Below, in pieces: positions 16,470 to 30,398 of a DNA stretch of 64,000 nucleotides (positions are counted from its first letter, which is position 1; every line of letters starts with the position of its first letter). Position numbers and translations under genes: made by a program. The DNA comes from Rhodomicrobium vannielii ATCC 17100. Lineage in GTDB: Bacteria > Pseudomonadota > Alphaproteobacteria > Rhizobiales > Rhodomicrobiaceae. The DNA is taken from assembly GCF_000166055.1 (NCBI RefSeq), contig NC_014664.1:1327927-1391926 (forward strand), given 5' to 3'. Under the pieces are notes generated by a model. It searched no databases and was not told where the DNA came from. It worked only from the letters and a program-made list of their open reading frames with translations.

Positions 16470-18701
16470 ATGTTTTTTGCTCATTCCTCAAAAGACGCCA
16501 GCAAGTGCGATTGGCAATCCCTTGCGCAGCATTTGTCGGAAGTTGCGGCGCTTGCTGCGCAATTCAGTGCCCCGTGGGGAGGAGATCGAGCGGCCCGCAT
16601 AGCCGGGCTGTTGCACGATCTGGGCAAATACCATCCCGATTTTCAACGCCGCCTCGAGGGAAGCGACATCCGTGTCGAGCATTCGATTGCCGGTGCGGCA
16701 TATATCCTGACGAACGCTGCGTCTGGCGACAAGGCGATGGCCGAACTGATCGCCCATGCCGTCGCAGGCCATCACGCTGGCTTGCCGGACCGCATCGGCG
16801 ACGGGTCTTCCCTGAATCAGCGCGTGCAGGACGCCGATCCGAGCCGCCTAAATCCGGCCTGGCGCGGTGAACTGGCCATCGATCTGGGCAACCTCAACCC
16901 AGCCTTTTCCTTCAAGAGCAAAGAAGCCACCGAGTTCGGGCTTTCGTTTCTCGGGCGCATGCTGTTCTCGTGCCTGGTTGACGCCGATTTCAAGGACACC
17001 GAAGCGTTCTACAATCGAATCGAGGGGAGGAAGGCAGATCGCGACTGGCCAGCGCTGCGTGATGTTCTGTCCGCGCTGAGCGAGCGGCTTGATGCTGAAC
17101 TATCGCGCAAGGCAGCGGTTGGGAGCGACACGCACGTCAACCACTTGCGTCAGCAAGTGCTCACACATGTGCGCGGCAAGGCAAACGAAGCGCCTAGCCT
17201 TTTCACGCTCACGGTGCCGACCGGTGGCGGCAAGACGTTAACCTCGCTCGCCTTCGCGCTCGACCATGCCCGCGCCCATGGCATGCGGCGTATCATTTAC
17301 GCGATCCCCTTTACGTCCGTCATCGACCAGACTGCCGATATTTTCCGCAAACTCTTCGGCGACGACATTGTGCTCGAGCACCATTCTGCCATCGACGAGG
17401 AGAAAGTCAGAAACCTCTCCAGCCGCGACAAGCTTCGCCTCGCCATGGAAGACTGGGCCGCCCCCGTGGTCGTCACCACGACGGTGCAGTTATTCGAAAG
17501 CCTGTTCTCGGCGCGCCCGTCGCGCTGCCGCAAGCTGCACAATATCGCGGGGTCGGTGATCGTTCTGGACGAGGCGCAGACGCTGCCGCGTCACCTGTTG
17601 ATCCCGATCATGCGGGCGATTGAGGAACTGGCGGCCAATTACGGGTGCACCGTCGTTCTTTGCACAGCGACGCAGCCTGCACTCGGCGCGCGGGAAGGCT
17701 TCCCCGGCCTGCCGCTGGACGGCCGCGAGCTTGCGCCGGACCCGGCTGGCCTCGCTCGCGAACTCCGGCGAACGCGGCTCGACTTTGCGGGGCCGAAGGA
17801 CAACGCGGCGCTAGTGGATGCGCTTGGCCGCGAGCGACAGACGCTCGTCATAGTCAACAGCCGTGCCCATGCGCTCGACCTCTATCGCGACGCAGTCAAG
17901 GCCGGGCTCGACGGCGTTTTGCATCTTACCACGCGGCAATACGCGGTGAATCGGCGCGAAATCCTGAAATATGTGCGCGCGCGACTGGAGAACGACCTTT
18001 CATGTCGGCTGATCGCTACATCCCTGGTGGAGGCCGGTGTCGACGTCGATTTTCCTCGTGTCTTCCGGGCCGAGGCGGGGCTGGACCAGATCGCGCAGGC
18101 CGCCGGGCGCTGTAATCGTGAAGGTCGCCGCGACCCCGACGCGAGCGTCGTCACCGTGTTCGAGGCTGTGGGCTATTCGGTGCCGAGCGAGATCAAGGGG
18201 CTCATCGGCGATTTTGGACGTATCAGACACAAGCATGCTGATCTGTTCGCGCCCGCCGCCATTCAGGACTATTTCGAGGAAGTTTTTTGGCGCATGGGCG
18301 ACAAGCTCGACGGCAAGAACATCCTCAAACAGTTCATCGTCGACCGCACAGGGACGCATTTCCAGTATCGCACGGTCGGCGAGAAGTTTCGCATGATCGA
18401 AAGCGGTCTCTTGCCGGTGATCGTGCCGCACGACGATGATGCAGCGAAAAGGGCGGTCGCCGATCTCGGCAATGCGGCAATTCCCTCGGGCAAACTCGCC
18501 CGGCAGTTGCAGGGCTACATCGTGCAGGTGCCGCCGGATGCCCGCGCGCTGCTGATGGCGAACAGGCATGTGGCGCTCAAGGCTGAGGACATTCGCGGCG
18601 ACCAGTTCGCGGTGCTCCAGGCGCCGCATCTCTACACGAAGGAAACAGGGCTGCTCTGGGAGGATGGCAGTCTTCTCGGAAATGACCAGACGTTCATCTA
18701 G
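16470..18701 (+). CDS. cas3: CRISPR-associated helicase/nuclease Cas3 (type I-C)
   Basis: Cas3 unwinds and degrades DNA recognised by Cascade. The N-terminal HD nuclease domain (about residues 1-230) shows AALAAQF...LLHDLGKYHPDF, VEHSIAGA and HAVAGHHAGLPD. The SF2 helicase follows with Walker A TVPTGGGKTLTS, the DEAD-type box VLDEAQTLP, motif III CTATQPAL and motif VI QAAGRCNREGRR. At 743 residues it is a full-length HD-helicase fusion. It leads the operon; cas5 starts 15 bases after its stop. The start ATG at 16470 has only a weak ribosome site, but the N terminus fits the family. Confidence 0.96.
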   Translation: MFFAHSSKDASKCDWQSLAQHLSEVAALAAQFSAPWGGDRAARIAGLLHDLGKYHPDFQRRLEGSDIRVEHSIAGAAYILTNAASGDKAMAELIAHAVAGHHAGLPDRIGDGSSLNQRVQDADPSRLNPAWRGELAIDLGNLNPAFSFKSKEATEFGLSFLGRMLFSCLVDADFKDTEAFYNRIEGRKADRDWPALRDVLSALSERLDAELSRKAAVGSDTHVNHLRQQVLTHVRGKANEAPSLFTLTVPTGGGKTLTSLAFALDHARAHGMRRIIYAIPFTSVIDQTADIFRKLFGDDIVLEHHSAIDEEKVRNLSSRDKLRLAMEDWAAPVVVTTTVQLFESLFSARPSRCRKLHNIAGSVIVLDEAQTLPRHLLIPIMRAIEELAANYGCTVVLCTATQPALGAREGFPGLPLDGRELAPDPAGLARELRRTRLDFAGPKDNAALVDALGRERQTLVIVNSRAHALDLYRDAVKAGLDGVLHLTTRQYAVNRREILKYVRARLENDLSCRLIATSLVEAGVDVDFPRVFRAEAGLDQIAQAAGRCNREGRRDPDASVVTVFEAVGYSVPSEIKGLIGDFGRIRHKHADLFAPAAIQDYFEEVFWRMGDKLDGKNILKQFIVDRTGTHFQYRTVGEKFRMIESGLLPVIVPHDDDAAKRAVADLGNAAIPSGKLARQLQGYIVQVPPDARALLMANRHVALKAEDIRGDQFAVLQAPHLYTKETGLLWEDGSLLGNDQTFI

Positions 18702-18716
18702 GGGAAGTGAGCCCAA

Positions 18717-19415
18717 ATGCCCTACGGCATCCGACTATTAGTATCCGGCGAACGTGCCTGCTTTACGCGCCCCGAGATGAAAGTGGAGCGCGTCTCCTAT
18801 GATGTGATGACGCCGTCTGCTGCGCGCGGCATCCTCGAAGCCATTCACTGGAAGCCCGCAATCCGCTGGATCGTCGATGAGATCCACGTGCTGAAGACGA
18901 TCCGCTTTCAGTCGATCCGGCGCAACGAGGTGGGCCACAAGGTGCCGGCTGGCAGGATCAAACAGGCGATGAACCGGGGCGATCTGGGCGACTTGCAGAT
19001 TGTGGTGGACGAGGATCGCCAGCGGCGCGCCGCGACCGTTCTGGTCGACGTCGCCTACGTGATCGCCACGCATTTCGAACTGACCGAGCGCGCTGGCCCC
19101 GATGACAATGAGGGCAAGCACCTCGATATCTTCAACCGCCGTGCCGAGCGCGGCCAGTGCTTCCATCAACCATGCCTCGGCACGCGCGAGTTCGACGCTC
19201 GCTTCGAGCTTCTGTCACCGGATGCGCCGACGCCCCTAGCCGCTTCGGAACACCGTACGTCCGCGCTTGGTTTCGGCGCGCCGCGCGACCTCGGCTTCAT
19301 GCTGTTCGACATCGACCACGCCGCCCCCGGTCGCCCGTCGCTTTTCTTCCGCGCCGAGCTCCGGGACGGTGTGATGACGGTGCCGCATCCCGACGCGCCG
19401 GAGGTACGCCGATGA
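18717..19415 (+). CDS. cas5: Cas5 (Cas5d), crRNA-processing subunit of type I-C Cascade
   Basis: In type I-C systems Cas5 replaces Cas6 as the pre-crRNA endonuclease and stays bound to the 5' handle. The 232-residue protein has the RAMP-like start MPYGIRLLVSGERACFTRPEMKVERVSYDVMTPSAARGILEAIHWKPAIRW and the conserved IRFQSIRRNEVGHK segment. The C-terminal part (CLGTREFDARFEL, FGAPRDLGFMLFDID) is also typical of Cas5d. It follows cas3 closely, and its TGA overlaps the cas8c ATG. Confidence 0.94.
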   Translation: MPYGIRLLVSGERACFTRPEMKVERVSYDVMTPSAARGILEAIHWKPAIRWIVDEIHVLKTIRFQSIRRNEVGHKVPAGRIKQAMNRGDLGDLQIVVDEDRQRRAATVLVDVAYVIATHFELTERAGPDDNEGKHLDIFNRRAERGQCFHQPCLGTREFDARFELLSPDAPTPLAASEHRTSALGFGAPRDLGFMLFDIDHAAPGRPSLFFRAELRDGVMTVPHPDAPEVRR

Positions 19416-21181
19416 GCATTCTCGCTTCGCTTGCCAAGGCCTACGGGCGGCTGCCCGACGCGCCGCCTTTCGGGTTCTCGTCCGAGAAGATCGGCTTTCT
19501 TATCTCGCTCAACGAGGACGGCACGGTGGCCTGCCCGCCGGTCGACCTGCGCCAAGACGACAAGAAGCGGACGCCGCGCACAGTCGCGGTTCCGGCCTCT
19601 TTCAAACGCCCTGGGATCACTCCCCGTTCGTTTTTCCTTTGGGACAATAGTGCCTATGCGCTGGGAGTGACAGGCGCCGAGAGCAAGGATGCCGCTTCTC
19701 GGCACAAAGTATTTTGCGAGTGCCACCTGGGAGCGCTTCGAGATACGACTGATCCTGGGCTCAAAGCTCTCGTCATTTTCTTGAAGACGTGGTTCCCCCG
19801 CCGTTTCGACGAATATGGCTGGCCAGAAGAGATGAAGGACCAGAACATCATCTTCTGTCTTGAAGCCGACCGAAGGGCGAATATCTGGTTGCACGACCGA
19901 CCGGCGGCAAAGGCGCTGTGCGCGCGGCTTTCAGCAGAGGGCGCCAAATCGGAAGCGGTTTGCCTCATTTCCGGCCAGCGCGCGCCCGTTGCAAGGCTGC
20001 ATCCGGCGATCAAGGGCGTTTGGGGGGCACAGTCGGCGGGCGCCTCCATCGTTTCATTCAATCTCGACGCCTTCAGTTCTTACGGCCACGAGCAGGGTGA
20101 TAACGCTCCGGTGTCCGAAGCGGCCACATTCGCCTACACGACCGCGCTGAACCGCTTCCTGGAAAAGGACAGCGGGCACCGCATTCAGATCGGCGATGCG
20201 TCCGTCGTCTTTTGGGCCGATGCGTCCGCCGCGAAGGCCGCCGAAGCCGAAAATATCTTTGCCGGTTTCTGGGATGATAGCGGCGACGAACCGCTCGGCG
20301 TCGATGAAGGAACACAGGCGCAGATCGTCGGCGCAAGGCTGAAGCAAATCCGCAATGGCGAGCCGCTCAGGAACGTCGCACCCGACCTAGCCGAAGGGGT
20401 TCGCTTTTACGTCCTCGCGCTGGCGCCCAACGCCGCGCGCCTCTCCATCCGCTTCTACTTCGAGGACGATTTCGGCGCCATCGCCGCAAATTATCAGCGC
20501 TTTCTCGCCGACATGCAGATCGAGCCGCCGCCCCGCGACGGCCAGCCAGCGCTGTGGAAATATCTCGCTGAAACCGCCGTGCTCAAGAAGCGCGAGAACG
20601 TGCCACCCAATCTCGCCGGCGAATGGATGCGCGCGATCCTCGGCGGGACCCGCTATCCGCAGACGCTGCTCGCGACCGTGCTGATGCGTCTTCGCGCCGA
20701 CAAGGACGTCAACGCGCTTCGGGTGGCGATCTTGAAGGCGCTCCTCATTCGTAATAACAACAGGAAGGATACGCCCGTGGCCTTGAAGCCCGATTATCCA
20801 AGCAAAGGCTATCAGCTTGGCCGCCTGTTCGCTGTCTACGAGCGCATCCAGTCGGACGCTCTTGGCGCCAAGGTGAACGCCACCATCAAGGACAAGTTCT
20901 ACGGTTCTGCCTCGGCGCAACCCCGCAAGGTTTTCGGACTGCTGGAGAAGGGCTCAGCCAATCATCTGAGCAAGATCGGCAAGCAGTCGCCGGGTCGCAA
21001 GGTCAACCTCGAAAAGCTTGTGGGAGAAATCATGGGAGCGATGGACCCGTCCGCCGACCCCTTCCCGAACGCCTTGTCGGCTGAAGATCAGGCCCTTTTC
21101 GGCCTCGGCTACTACCACCAGCGCAACGAATTTTTCAAATCCACCAAGAACGGTACGCCCGTCGAGGAGACCGCCCCATGA
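19412..21181 (+). CDS. cas8c: Cas8c (Csd1), large subunit of type I-C Cascade
   Basis: Cas8c recognises the PAM and recruits Cas3; internal initiation in this gene often yields the small Cas11c subunit. The 589-residue product starts MSILASLAKAYGRLPDAPPFGFS, as in Csd1 proteins, and contains ICFxxxx-like features such as VNLEKLVGEIMGA near the C terminus. The ATG at 19412 overlaps the cas5 stop in an ATGA, showing translational coupling; the longer upstream frame from 19157 is a shadow inside cas5. An internal start for Cas11c would lie in the last third but cannot be fixed by eye. Confidence 0.93.
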   Translation: MSILASLAKAYGRLPDAPPFGFSSEKIGFLISLNEDGTVACPPVDLRQDDKKRTPRTVAVPASFKRPGITPRSFFLWDNSAYALGVTGAESKDAASRHKVFCECHLGALRDTTDPGLKALVIFLKTWFPRRFDEYGWPEEMKDQNIIFCLEADRRANIWLHDRPAAKALCARLSAEGAKSEAVCLISGQRAPVARLHPAIKGVWGAQSAGASIVSFNLDAFSSYGHEQGDNAPVSEAATFAYTTALNRFLEKDSGHRIQIGDASVVFWADASAAKAAEAENIFAGFWDDSGDEPLGVDEGTQAQIVGARLKQIRNGEPLRNVAPDLAEGVRFYVLALAPNAARLSIRFYFEDDFGAIAANYQRFLADMQIEPPPRDGQPALWKYLAETAVLKKRENVPPNLAGEWMRAILGGTRYPQTLLATVLMRLRADKDVNALRVAILKALLIRNNNRKDTPVALKPDYPSKGYQLGRLFAVYERIQSDALGAKVNATIKDKFYGSASAQPRKVFGLLEKGSANHLSKIGKQSPGRKVNLEKLVGEIMGAMDPSADPFPNALSAEDQALFGLGYYHQRNEFFKSTKNGTPVEETAP

Positions 21182-22137
21182 CCGCCATCGCCAATCGCTA
21201 CGATTTCGTCCTGTTGTTCGATGTTACCCGCGGCAATCCCAATGGCGACCCCGATGCGGGGAACATGCCGCGCATCGACCCGGAGACCAATTTCGGTCTC
21301 GTCTCCGACGTCAGCCTGAAGCGCAAGATCCGCAATTATGTCGAACTCGCCCATCGCGGCGAGGAAGGTCGACATATCTATGTGCAGGAAAGCTCAATCT
21401 TGAACGAGCAACACCGCAAAGCCTACAAGGCGGTGGCTCCCTACAAGGACGACCCGAAGACCGACAAGGCCGCCAAGCTCAATCCCAGGACCGATGATGA
21501 GGCGCACGCGCTCACCGCGTGGATGTGTGCCAACTTCTATGACGTCAGAACCTTCGGCGCGGTCATGTCGACCGGCATCAACTGTGGGCAGGTGCGCGGC
21601 CCCGTGCAAATCGCCTTCGCCCAGTCCATAGAACCTATCATCGCGCAGGAAATCTCCATCACGCGCATGGCCGCCACGAACGAAGCCGAAAAGAAGCAGA
21701 AGGCCGAGGGCGACGACAGCGTCGACCGCACCGACAACCGCACCATGGGGCGCAAACACATCGTGCCCTACGGTCTTTATCGTGCCCATGGCTTCATTTC
21801 GGCGAAGCTTGCCGAGCGGACCGGGTTCGACGAGGGCGATCTCGACCTGCTGTTCACTGCGCTCGCCGAAATGTTCGAACATGACCACTCCGCAGCACGC
21901 GGGGAGATGGCGAGCCGCAAGCTGATCGTATTCAAGCACAATACCGCGCTTGGCAAAGCATCCGCTCATGCCTTGTTCGAGCGCGTCCGCGTCGGCCGCA
22001 ACATCGACGGCGAGTTCCGCGATGTCGATGACCGAAGGATCGACAACGCGCCGCCAGCCCGCAAATTCACCGACTACAAAGTGGAGATCGATCGCACCAA
22101 TCTGCCAGACGGTGTCGAAATCATCGACCGGCTGTGA
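21178..22137 (+). CDS. cas7: Cas7 (Csd2), crRNA backbone subunit of type I-C Cascade
   Basis: Cas7 polymerises along the crRNA spacer. The 319-residue protein has the signature FVLLFDVTRGNPNGDPDAGNMPRIDPETN followed by GLVSDVSLKRKIRNYV, and later FYDVRTFGAVMSTG, all diagnostic for Csd2. Its ATG overlaps the cas8c stop (ATGA), and its TGA overlaps a GTG of cas4, giving four tightly coupled genes. Confidence 0.96.
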   Translation: MTAIANRYDFVLLFDVTRGNPNGDPDAGNMPRIDPETNFGLVSDVSLKRKIRNYVELAHRGEEGRHIYVQESSILNEQHRKAYKAVAPYKDDPKTDKAAKLNPRTDDEAHALTAWMCANFYDVRTFGAVMSTGINCGQVRGPVQIAFAQSIEPIIAQEISITRMAATNEAEKKQKAEGDDSVDRTDNRTMGRKHIVPYGLYRAHGFISAKLAERTGFDEGDLDLLFTALAEMFEHDHSAARGEMASRKLIVFKHNTALGKASAHALFERVRVGRNIDGEFRDVDDRRIDNAPPARKFTDYKVEIDRTNLPDGVEIIDRL

Positions 22138-22805
22138 CAGAGAACGATGGCTCCGGTTCGCTGATGGAAGAGCGGGAGCCGATCCCGCTCTCAGCATTGC
22201 AGCACGCCGTCTACTGTCTCCGCCAGGCGGCGCTGATCCATCTCGAACGTCTTTGGGAGGAGAACCGCTTCACAGCCGAAGGTCACGTGCTGCACGTCGC
22301 CGCCGATAAGCCAGGCGGTCGACGCGTTCGCGGCGTGCGGCGCGTGACGGCGCTTGCCATCGGCTCGTCGCGCCTCGGCATCGCAGGCGTCGCCGATCTC
22401 GTCGAGTTTCGTGCGGAGGGCGATCACGAGATTGCGTTTCCGGTGGAATACAAGCGCGGCAAGCCGAAGCCCCATCGGGCCGACGAGGTGCAGCTTTGCG
22501 CGCAAGCGCTTTGCCTCGAAGACATGACCGGGCACGCTGTGCCCATCGGAGCGCTTTTCTATGCCGAGACGAAACGGCGCGTCGAGGTCTCCTTCGACAA
22601 CGATCTCAGGGCGCTGACGCTGTCCACCATCGAGGCGTTGCGAGATGTGTTCGCATCGCGCCTCACCCCATTGCCGACGCAGCAGCGCAGCCGCTGCCGC
22701 GCCTGCTCGCTCGCGGGTCTCTGCCAGCCGGAAATCGCCGGCCGCACCGTCCGCGACTGGCGGCGCCGAACGGTCGACCGCATGCTGGCGGGAGAAAGCC
22801 GATGA
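22134..22805 (+). CDS. cas4: Cas4 exonuclease for spacer processing
   Basis: Cas4 trims prespacers and selects those with a correct PAM, acting with Cas1. The 223-residue protein has the N-terminal ALQHAVYCLRQAALIHLERLW with the first iron-sulphur cysteine, the RecB-like nuclease core (IAGVADLVEF..., PVEYKRGKPKPH) and the C-terminal Cys cluster RCRACSLAGLCQP for the 4Fe-4S centre. I list the GTG at 22134, which overlaps the cas7 stop; ATG 22164 (MEEREPIPLS) is an equally credible start ten residues in. Its TGA overlaps the cas1 ATG. Confidence 0.94.
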   Translation: MTENDGSGSLMEEREPIPLSALQHAVYCLRQAALIHLERLWEENRFTAEGHVLHVAADKPGGRRVRGVRRVTALAIGSSRLGIAGVADLVEFRAEGDHEIAFPVEYKRGKPKPHRADEVQLCAQALCLEDMTGHAVPIGALFYAETKRRVEVSFDNDLRALTLSTIEALRDVFASRLTPLPTQQRSRCRACSLAGLCQPEIAGRTVRDWRRRTVDRMLAGESR

Positions 22806-23836
22806 AGAAGCTGCTCAACACCGTCTACATCACCACCGAGGGAGCGAGCCTTCGCAAGGATGGCGAGAACCTCGTGGCGGAGGTGGACGGCGCGGAACGG
22901 GCGCGGGTGCCCTTCCATATGCTGTCTTCGTTGGTGCTCTTCGGCGCGATCTACATTTCGCCTGCGCTGATCGGTGCCTGCGCGGCTTCTGGGATAACCA
23001 TTGTCCTTCTCGACCGTGCTGGCCGCTTTCAGGCTCGCGTGGAAGGGCCGGTGAGCGGCAACGTGCTTCTGCGCCGCGCGCAATATCGTGTCTCGGATGC
23101 GCCAGCGGAGATCGTCCGTTCGCTGGTGGTCGGCAAGATCGCCAACCAACGGGCCGTTTTGATGCGAGCCCTGCGCGATCACGGCGACGTGTTTGCAGTC
23201 GAACGAAGAGCCGCCATCGAAGGTGTCGTCGATCGACTTGCGCATATCGTCGCCCGCGTCGAGCGGAAGGACGACGGCGCCGATGCGATGCGCGGCTCCG
23301 AGGGCGAAGCGGCTCATCTCTATTTCTCGGTCTTCGGCGATCTGATCCTCAGTCCGTCCCCTGATCTTCGTTGGCGCGGGCGGTCGCGCAGGCCGCCGCT
23401 CGATCCCATCAATGCATTGCTATCTTTTCTGTACGCGCTCCTGACCCACGACTGCCGCTCGGCTGCGGAGGCCATCGGCCTCGATCCGGCCGTCGGCTTC
23501 CTGCACCGAGACCGTCCGGGGCGGCCATCGCTCGCTCTCGACCTCATGGAAGAATTGCGGCCGGTGCTGGCTGACCGGCTGGCGCTTTCGCTGATCAACC
23601 GCCAGCAGCTTCAGGCCAGCGATTTCGTGACCGAGGACAGCGGCGCAGTCCGCCTCAAGGACGACGCCCGTAAAGTTGTCCTGACCGCGTGGCAGGAGCG
23701 CAAGAAAGACGAGCGCGTGCATCCTTTCCTCGACGAAAAGGCACCGCTTGGCCTCGTGCCCTATTTGCAGACGCAAATGCTCGCCCGCCATCTGAGAGGC
23801 GACATCGACGCTTATCCGCCCTGGTTCTGGAAATAG
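22802..23836 (+). CDS. cas1: Cas1 integrase
   Basis: Cas1 inserts new spacers at the leader end as a complex with Cas2. The 344-residue protein starts MKKLLNTVYITTEGASLRKDGE, typical of type I-C Cas1. It carries the metal ligands in the alpha-helical domain: Glu in SEGEAAHLYFSVFG, His in VGFLHRDRPGRPSLALDLMEELRP and the downstream Asp/Glu. The ATG at 22802 overlaps the cas4 stop. The longer frame from 22496 is the cas4 shadow and should not be used. Confidence 0.96.
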   Translation: MKKLLNTVYITTEGASLRKDGENLVAEVDGAERARVPFHMLSSLVLFGAIYISPALIGACAASGITIVLLDRAGRFQARVEGPVSGNVLLRRAQYRVSDAPAEIVRSLVVGKIANQRAVLMRALRDHGDVFAVERRAAIEGVVDRLAHIVARVERKDDGADAMRGSEGEAAHLYFSVFGDLILSPSPDLRWRGRSRRPPLDPINALLSFLYALLTHDCRSAAEAIGLDPAVGFLHRDRPGRPSLALDLMEELRPVLADRLALSLINRQQLQASDFVTEDSGAVRLKDDARKVVLTAWQERKKDERVHPFLDEKAPLGLVPYLQTQMLARHLRGDIDAYPPWFWK

Positions 23837-23845
23837 GAGGCGCGC

Positions 23846-24136
23846 TTGCTTGTGCTGGTGACCTACGACGTCAACACGATCGAAGGCGACGGCAAGGCGC
23901 GCCTCAGATCGGTGGCCAAGGCTTGCCGCGATTTCGGCCAGCGCGTGCAGTTCTCCGTCTTCGAGATCGAGGTCGATCCCGCACAGTGGACGCGCCTGAA
24001 GGCGCGGCTTGAAGCCATCATCGACCCCAAGCACGACAGCCTGCGCTATTATCATCTCGGGGCGAACTGGCGGCACAAGGTGGAGCATGTCGGCGCCAAG
24101 CCGGCCGCCGACCTTGGCGGTACGCTCATCGTTTGA
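23846..24136 (+). CDS. cas2: Cas2 adaptation protein
   Basis: Cas2 is the structural partner of Cas1. The 96-residue protein has the ferredoxin-like first strand LVLVTYDVNT, with the conserved Asp, and the family segment RVQFSVFEIEVDPAQWTRLK. The start is a TTG at 23846, preceded by AGGAGG at ideal spacing, nine bases after cas1. It ends the operon; the leader and array follow directly. Confidence 0.95.
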   Translation: MLVLVTYDVNTIEGDGKARLRSVAKACRDFGQRVQFSVFEIEVDPAQWTRLKARLEAIIDPKHDSLRYYHLGANWRHKVEHVGAKPAADLGGTLIV

Positions 24137-24361
24137 TGAGATATCAGCTGCGCTGGCTCAAACCGTCGGTCAGCGCCTCTAACGGCGCGAACCTCAAGCG
24201 TGCCATCATTTACCGGCACGTTCGCGCAAGATCAGCTCTTTGAAATCGTGAGTAATCCCTTTCTGGTGAGGGGAAGCATGCGCCCAATCTTGCTCCGTGA
24301 CCGGAGGTTCGCGCTTATCGTCGGCTTTCGAAAGTCGTGCCAATGCGTTAATTAGATGACA
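24137..24361 (+). promoter_or_regulatory. CRISPR leader
   Basis: The 225 bases between cas2 and the first repeat hold no gene. They should contain the array promoter and the site where Cas1-Cas2 adds spacers. The position next to cas2, together with repeat decay at the far end of the array, puts the leader here. A segment CAGCTCTTTGAAATCGTGAG resembles sequences common in I-C leaders. Confidence 0.75.
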
Positions 24362-29301
<4,940 letters not shown>

Positions 29302-29340
29302 GGCCGTGACGCATCCAACCTCGCGCAAGCCCGCGTCGCT
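29302..29340 (+). CRISPR. Distal end of the array: last spacer and truncated repeat
   Basis: After the last full repeat comes a 33-base spacer-like segment, then GTCGCT (29335-29340) matching only the first six bases of the repeat before the sequence diverges. This marks the old, decayed trailer end. Confidence 0.7.
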
Positions 29341-29603
29341 TTTGGCGCGCTATTCTGTCTGGTAATAAGCCCCTTGAAGTCGATGGTGACCCTCCAGCCT
29401 GCGAATGGTGAGCGCCGTTTTCGAAATATTCATAGGTTTGCTTCATTCGGCTTGGAATTATTATAAATTTAACTTCTGTAACGCAAATGCAATCCATCGG
29501 ATTGCTTTCCCTCATGCCCAATAAGCTACGAATATCCTTGTGAGGTAACTTCGACCTGATCTACCTTGGGCCTTGCGAGAATTCGGAAGATCACGGAGAT
29601 CGA
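29341..29603. other. Region between CRISPR array and siderophore transporter genes
   Basis: About 260 bases without a gene. It holds the promoter-like pair at 29438-29467 for the ABC transporter operon. Confidence 0.5.
29438..29467 (+). promoter_or_regulatory. Possible promoter of the siderophore ABC operon
   Basis: TTGCTT and TATAAA are separated by 18 bases in an AT-rich patch, about 135 bases before the ATPase gene. The long leader could host iron control, but I see no clear RirA, Irr or Fur site. Confidence 0.4.
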
Positions 29604-30398
29604 ATGCCGGTGCTCAGGGTAACAAATGTCACAGCGGGTTATGGCCGGCTCGTCGTCCTGCATGCGTTGTCAGCGAACTTTGGGCGTGGCCGGGTGACGG
29701 CGTTGGTCGGGCCAAACGGCTGCGGCAAGTCCACGCTTCTGAAGGCCATCATGGGGTTCCTGCCTGCAAGCGGTGGCGAGATCCTGATCGAGGGTCAGCC
29801 CATCAGGCTGATCGGGCGCAAGGCGCTCGCCAAGCGGATCGCCTACCTGCCGCAGGAGTGCCAATGTCCCGACTACATGACGCTCGGCGAGTTGATCGAA
29901 CTGGCGGGATACTCGCGCTATTCGCTCGTCGGCGGCCCGTCAGCGCGCGACCGGCAGCTTTTCGCGGAGATCCTCGACCTCGTCGGTCTTGCGGATAAGG
30001 CCGGGTGCCAGGTCAATTCCTTGTCCGGCGGTCAGCGGCAGCGGGCCTGGATTGCCATGGTGCTGGCCCAGGAGGCGGACGTCATCCTGATGGACGAGCC
30101 GGTGAACCATCTCGACATGAAATATCAATATGCGGTGCTCGGTCTCGTGCGCGAGCTTTCGGCGCGCCATGGCAAGACCGTGATCGTCGTGCTGCACGAT
30201 CTCAATCTGGCGTCGGCCTTCGCCGATGACGTCGTGATGCTGCGCGATGGCAAGGTCGTGGCCGCGGGGCCTGCGCAGGAAATCATGACGGCGGCGAACG
30301 TGGAGCGGGCATTTGATTTTGAAGCCGACATCTTCTCGCGTGACGGACGCGTCGTCTGCCTGCCGCGCATGTCGCACGCGGAAGCGGTCGCGGCATGA
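29604..30398 (+). CDS. Iron-siderophore ABC transporter ATP-binding protein (FecE/FepC-like)
   Basis: The 264-residue protein powers import through the two permeases that follow. It contains Walker A GPNGCGKST, the Q-loop YLPQECQCPDYMT, the signature LSGGQRQRAWIA, Walker B VILMDEP with D-loop NHLD, and the switch His in VVLHDLN. The pattern matches FecE/FepC-type siderophore, haem or cobalamin ATPases. Its TGA overlaps the next ATG (ATGA at 30395). The start is preceded by GGAGATCGA. Confidence 0.93.
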   Translation: MPVLRVTNVTAGYGRLVVLHALSANFGRGRVTALVGPNGCGKSTLLKAIMGFLPASGGEILIEGQPIRLIGRKALAKRIAYLPQECQCPDYMTLGELIELAGYSRYSLVGGPSARDRQLFAEILDLVGLADKAGCQVNSLSGGQRQRAWIAMVLAQEADVILMDEPVNHLDMKYQYAVLGLVRELSARHGKTVIVVLHDLNLASAFADDVVMLRDGKVVAAGPAQEIMTAANVERAFDFEADIFSRDGRVVCLPRMSHAEAVAA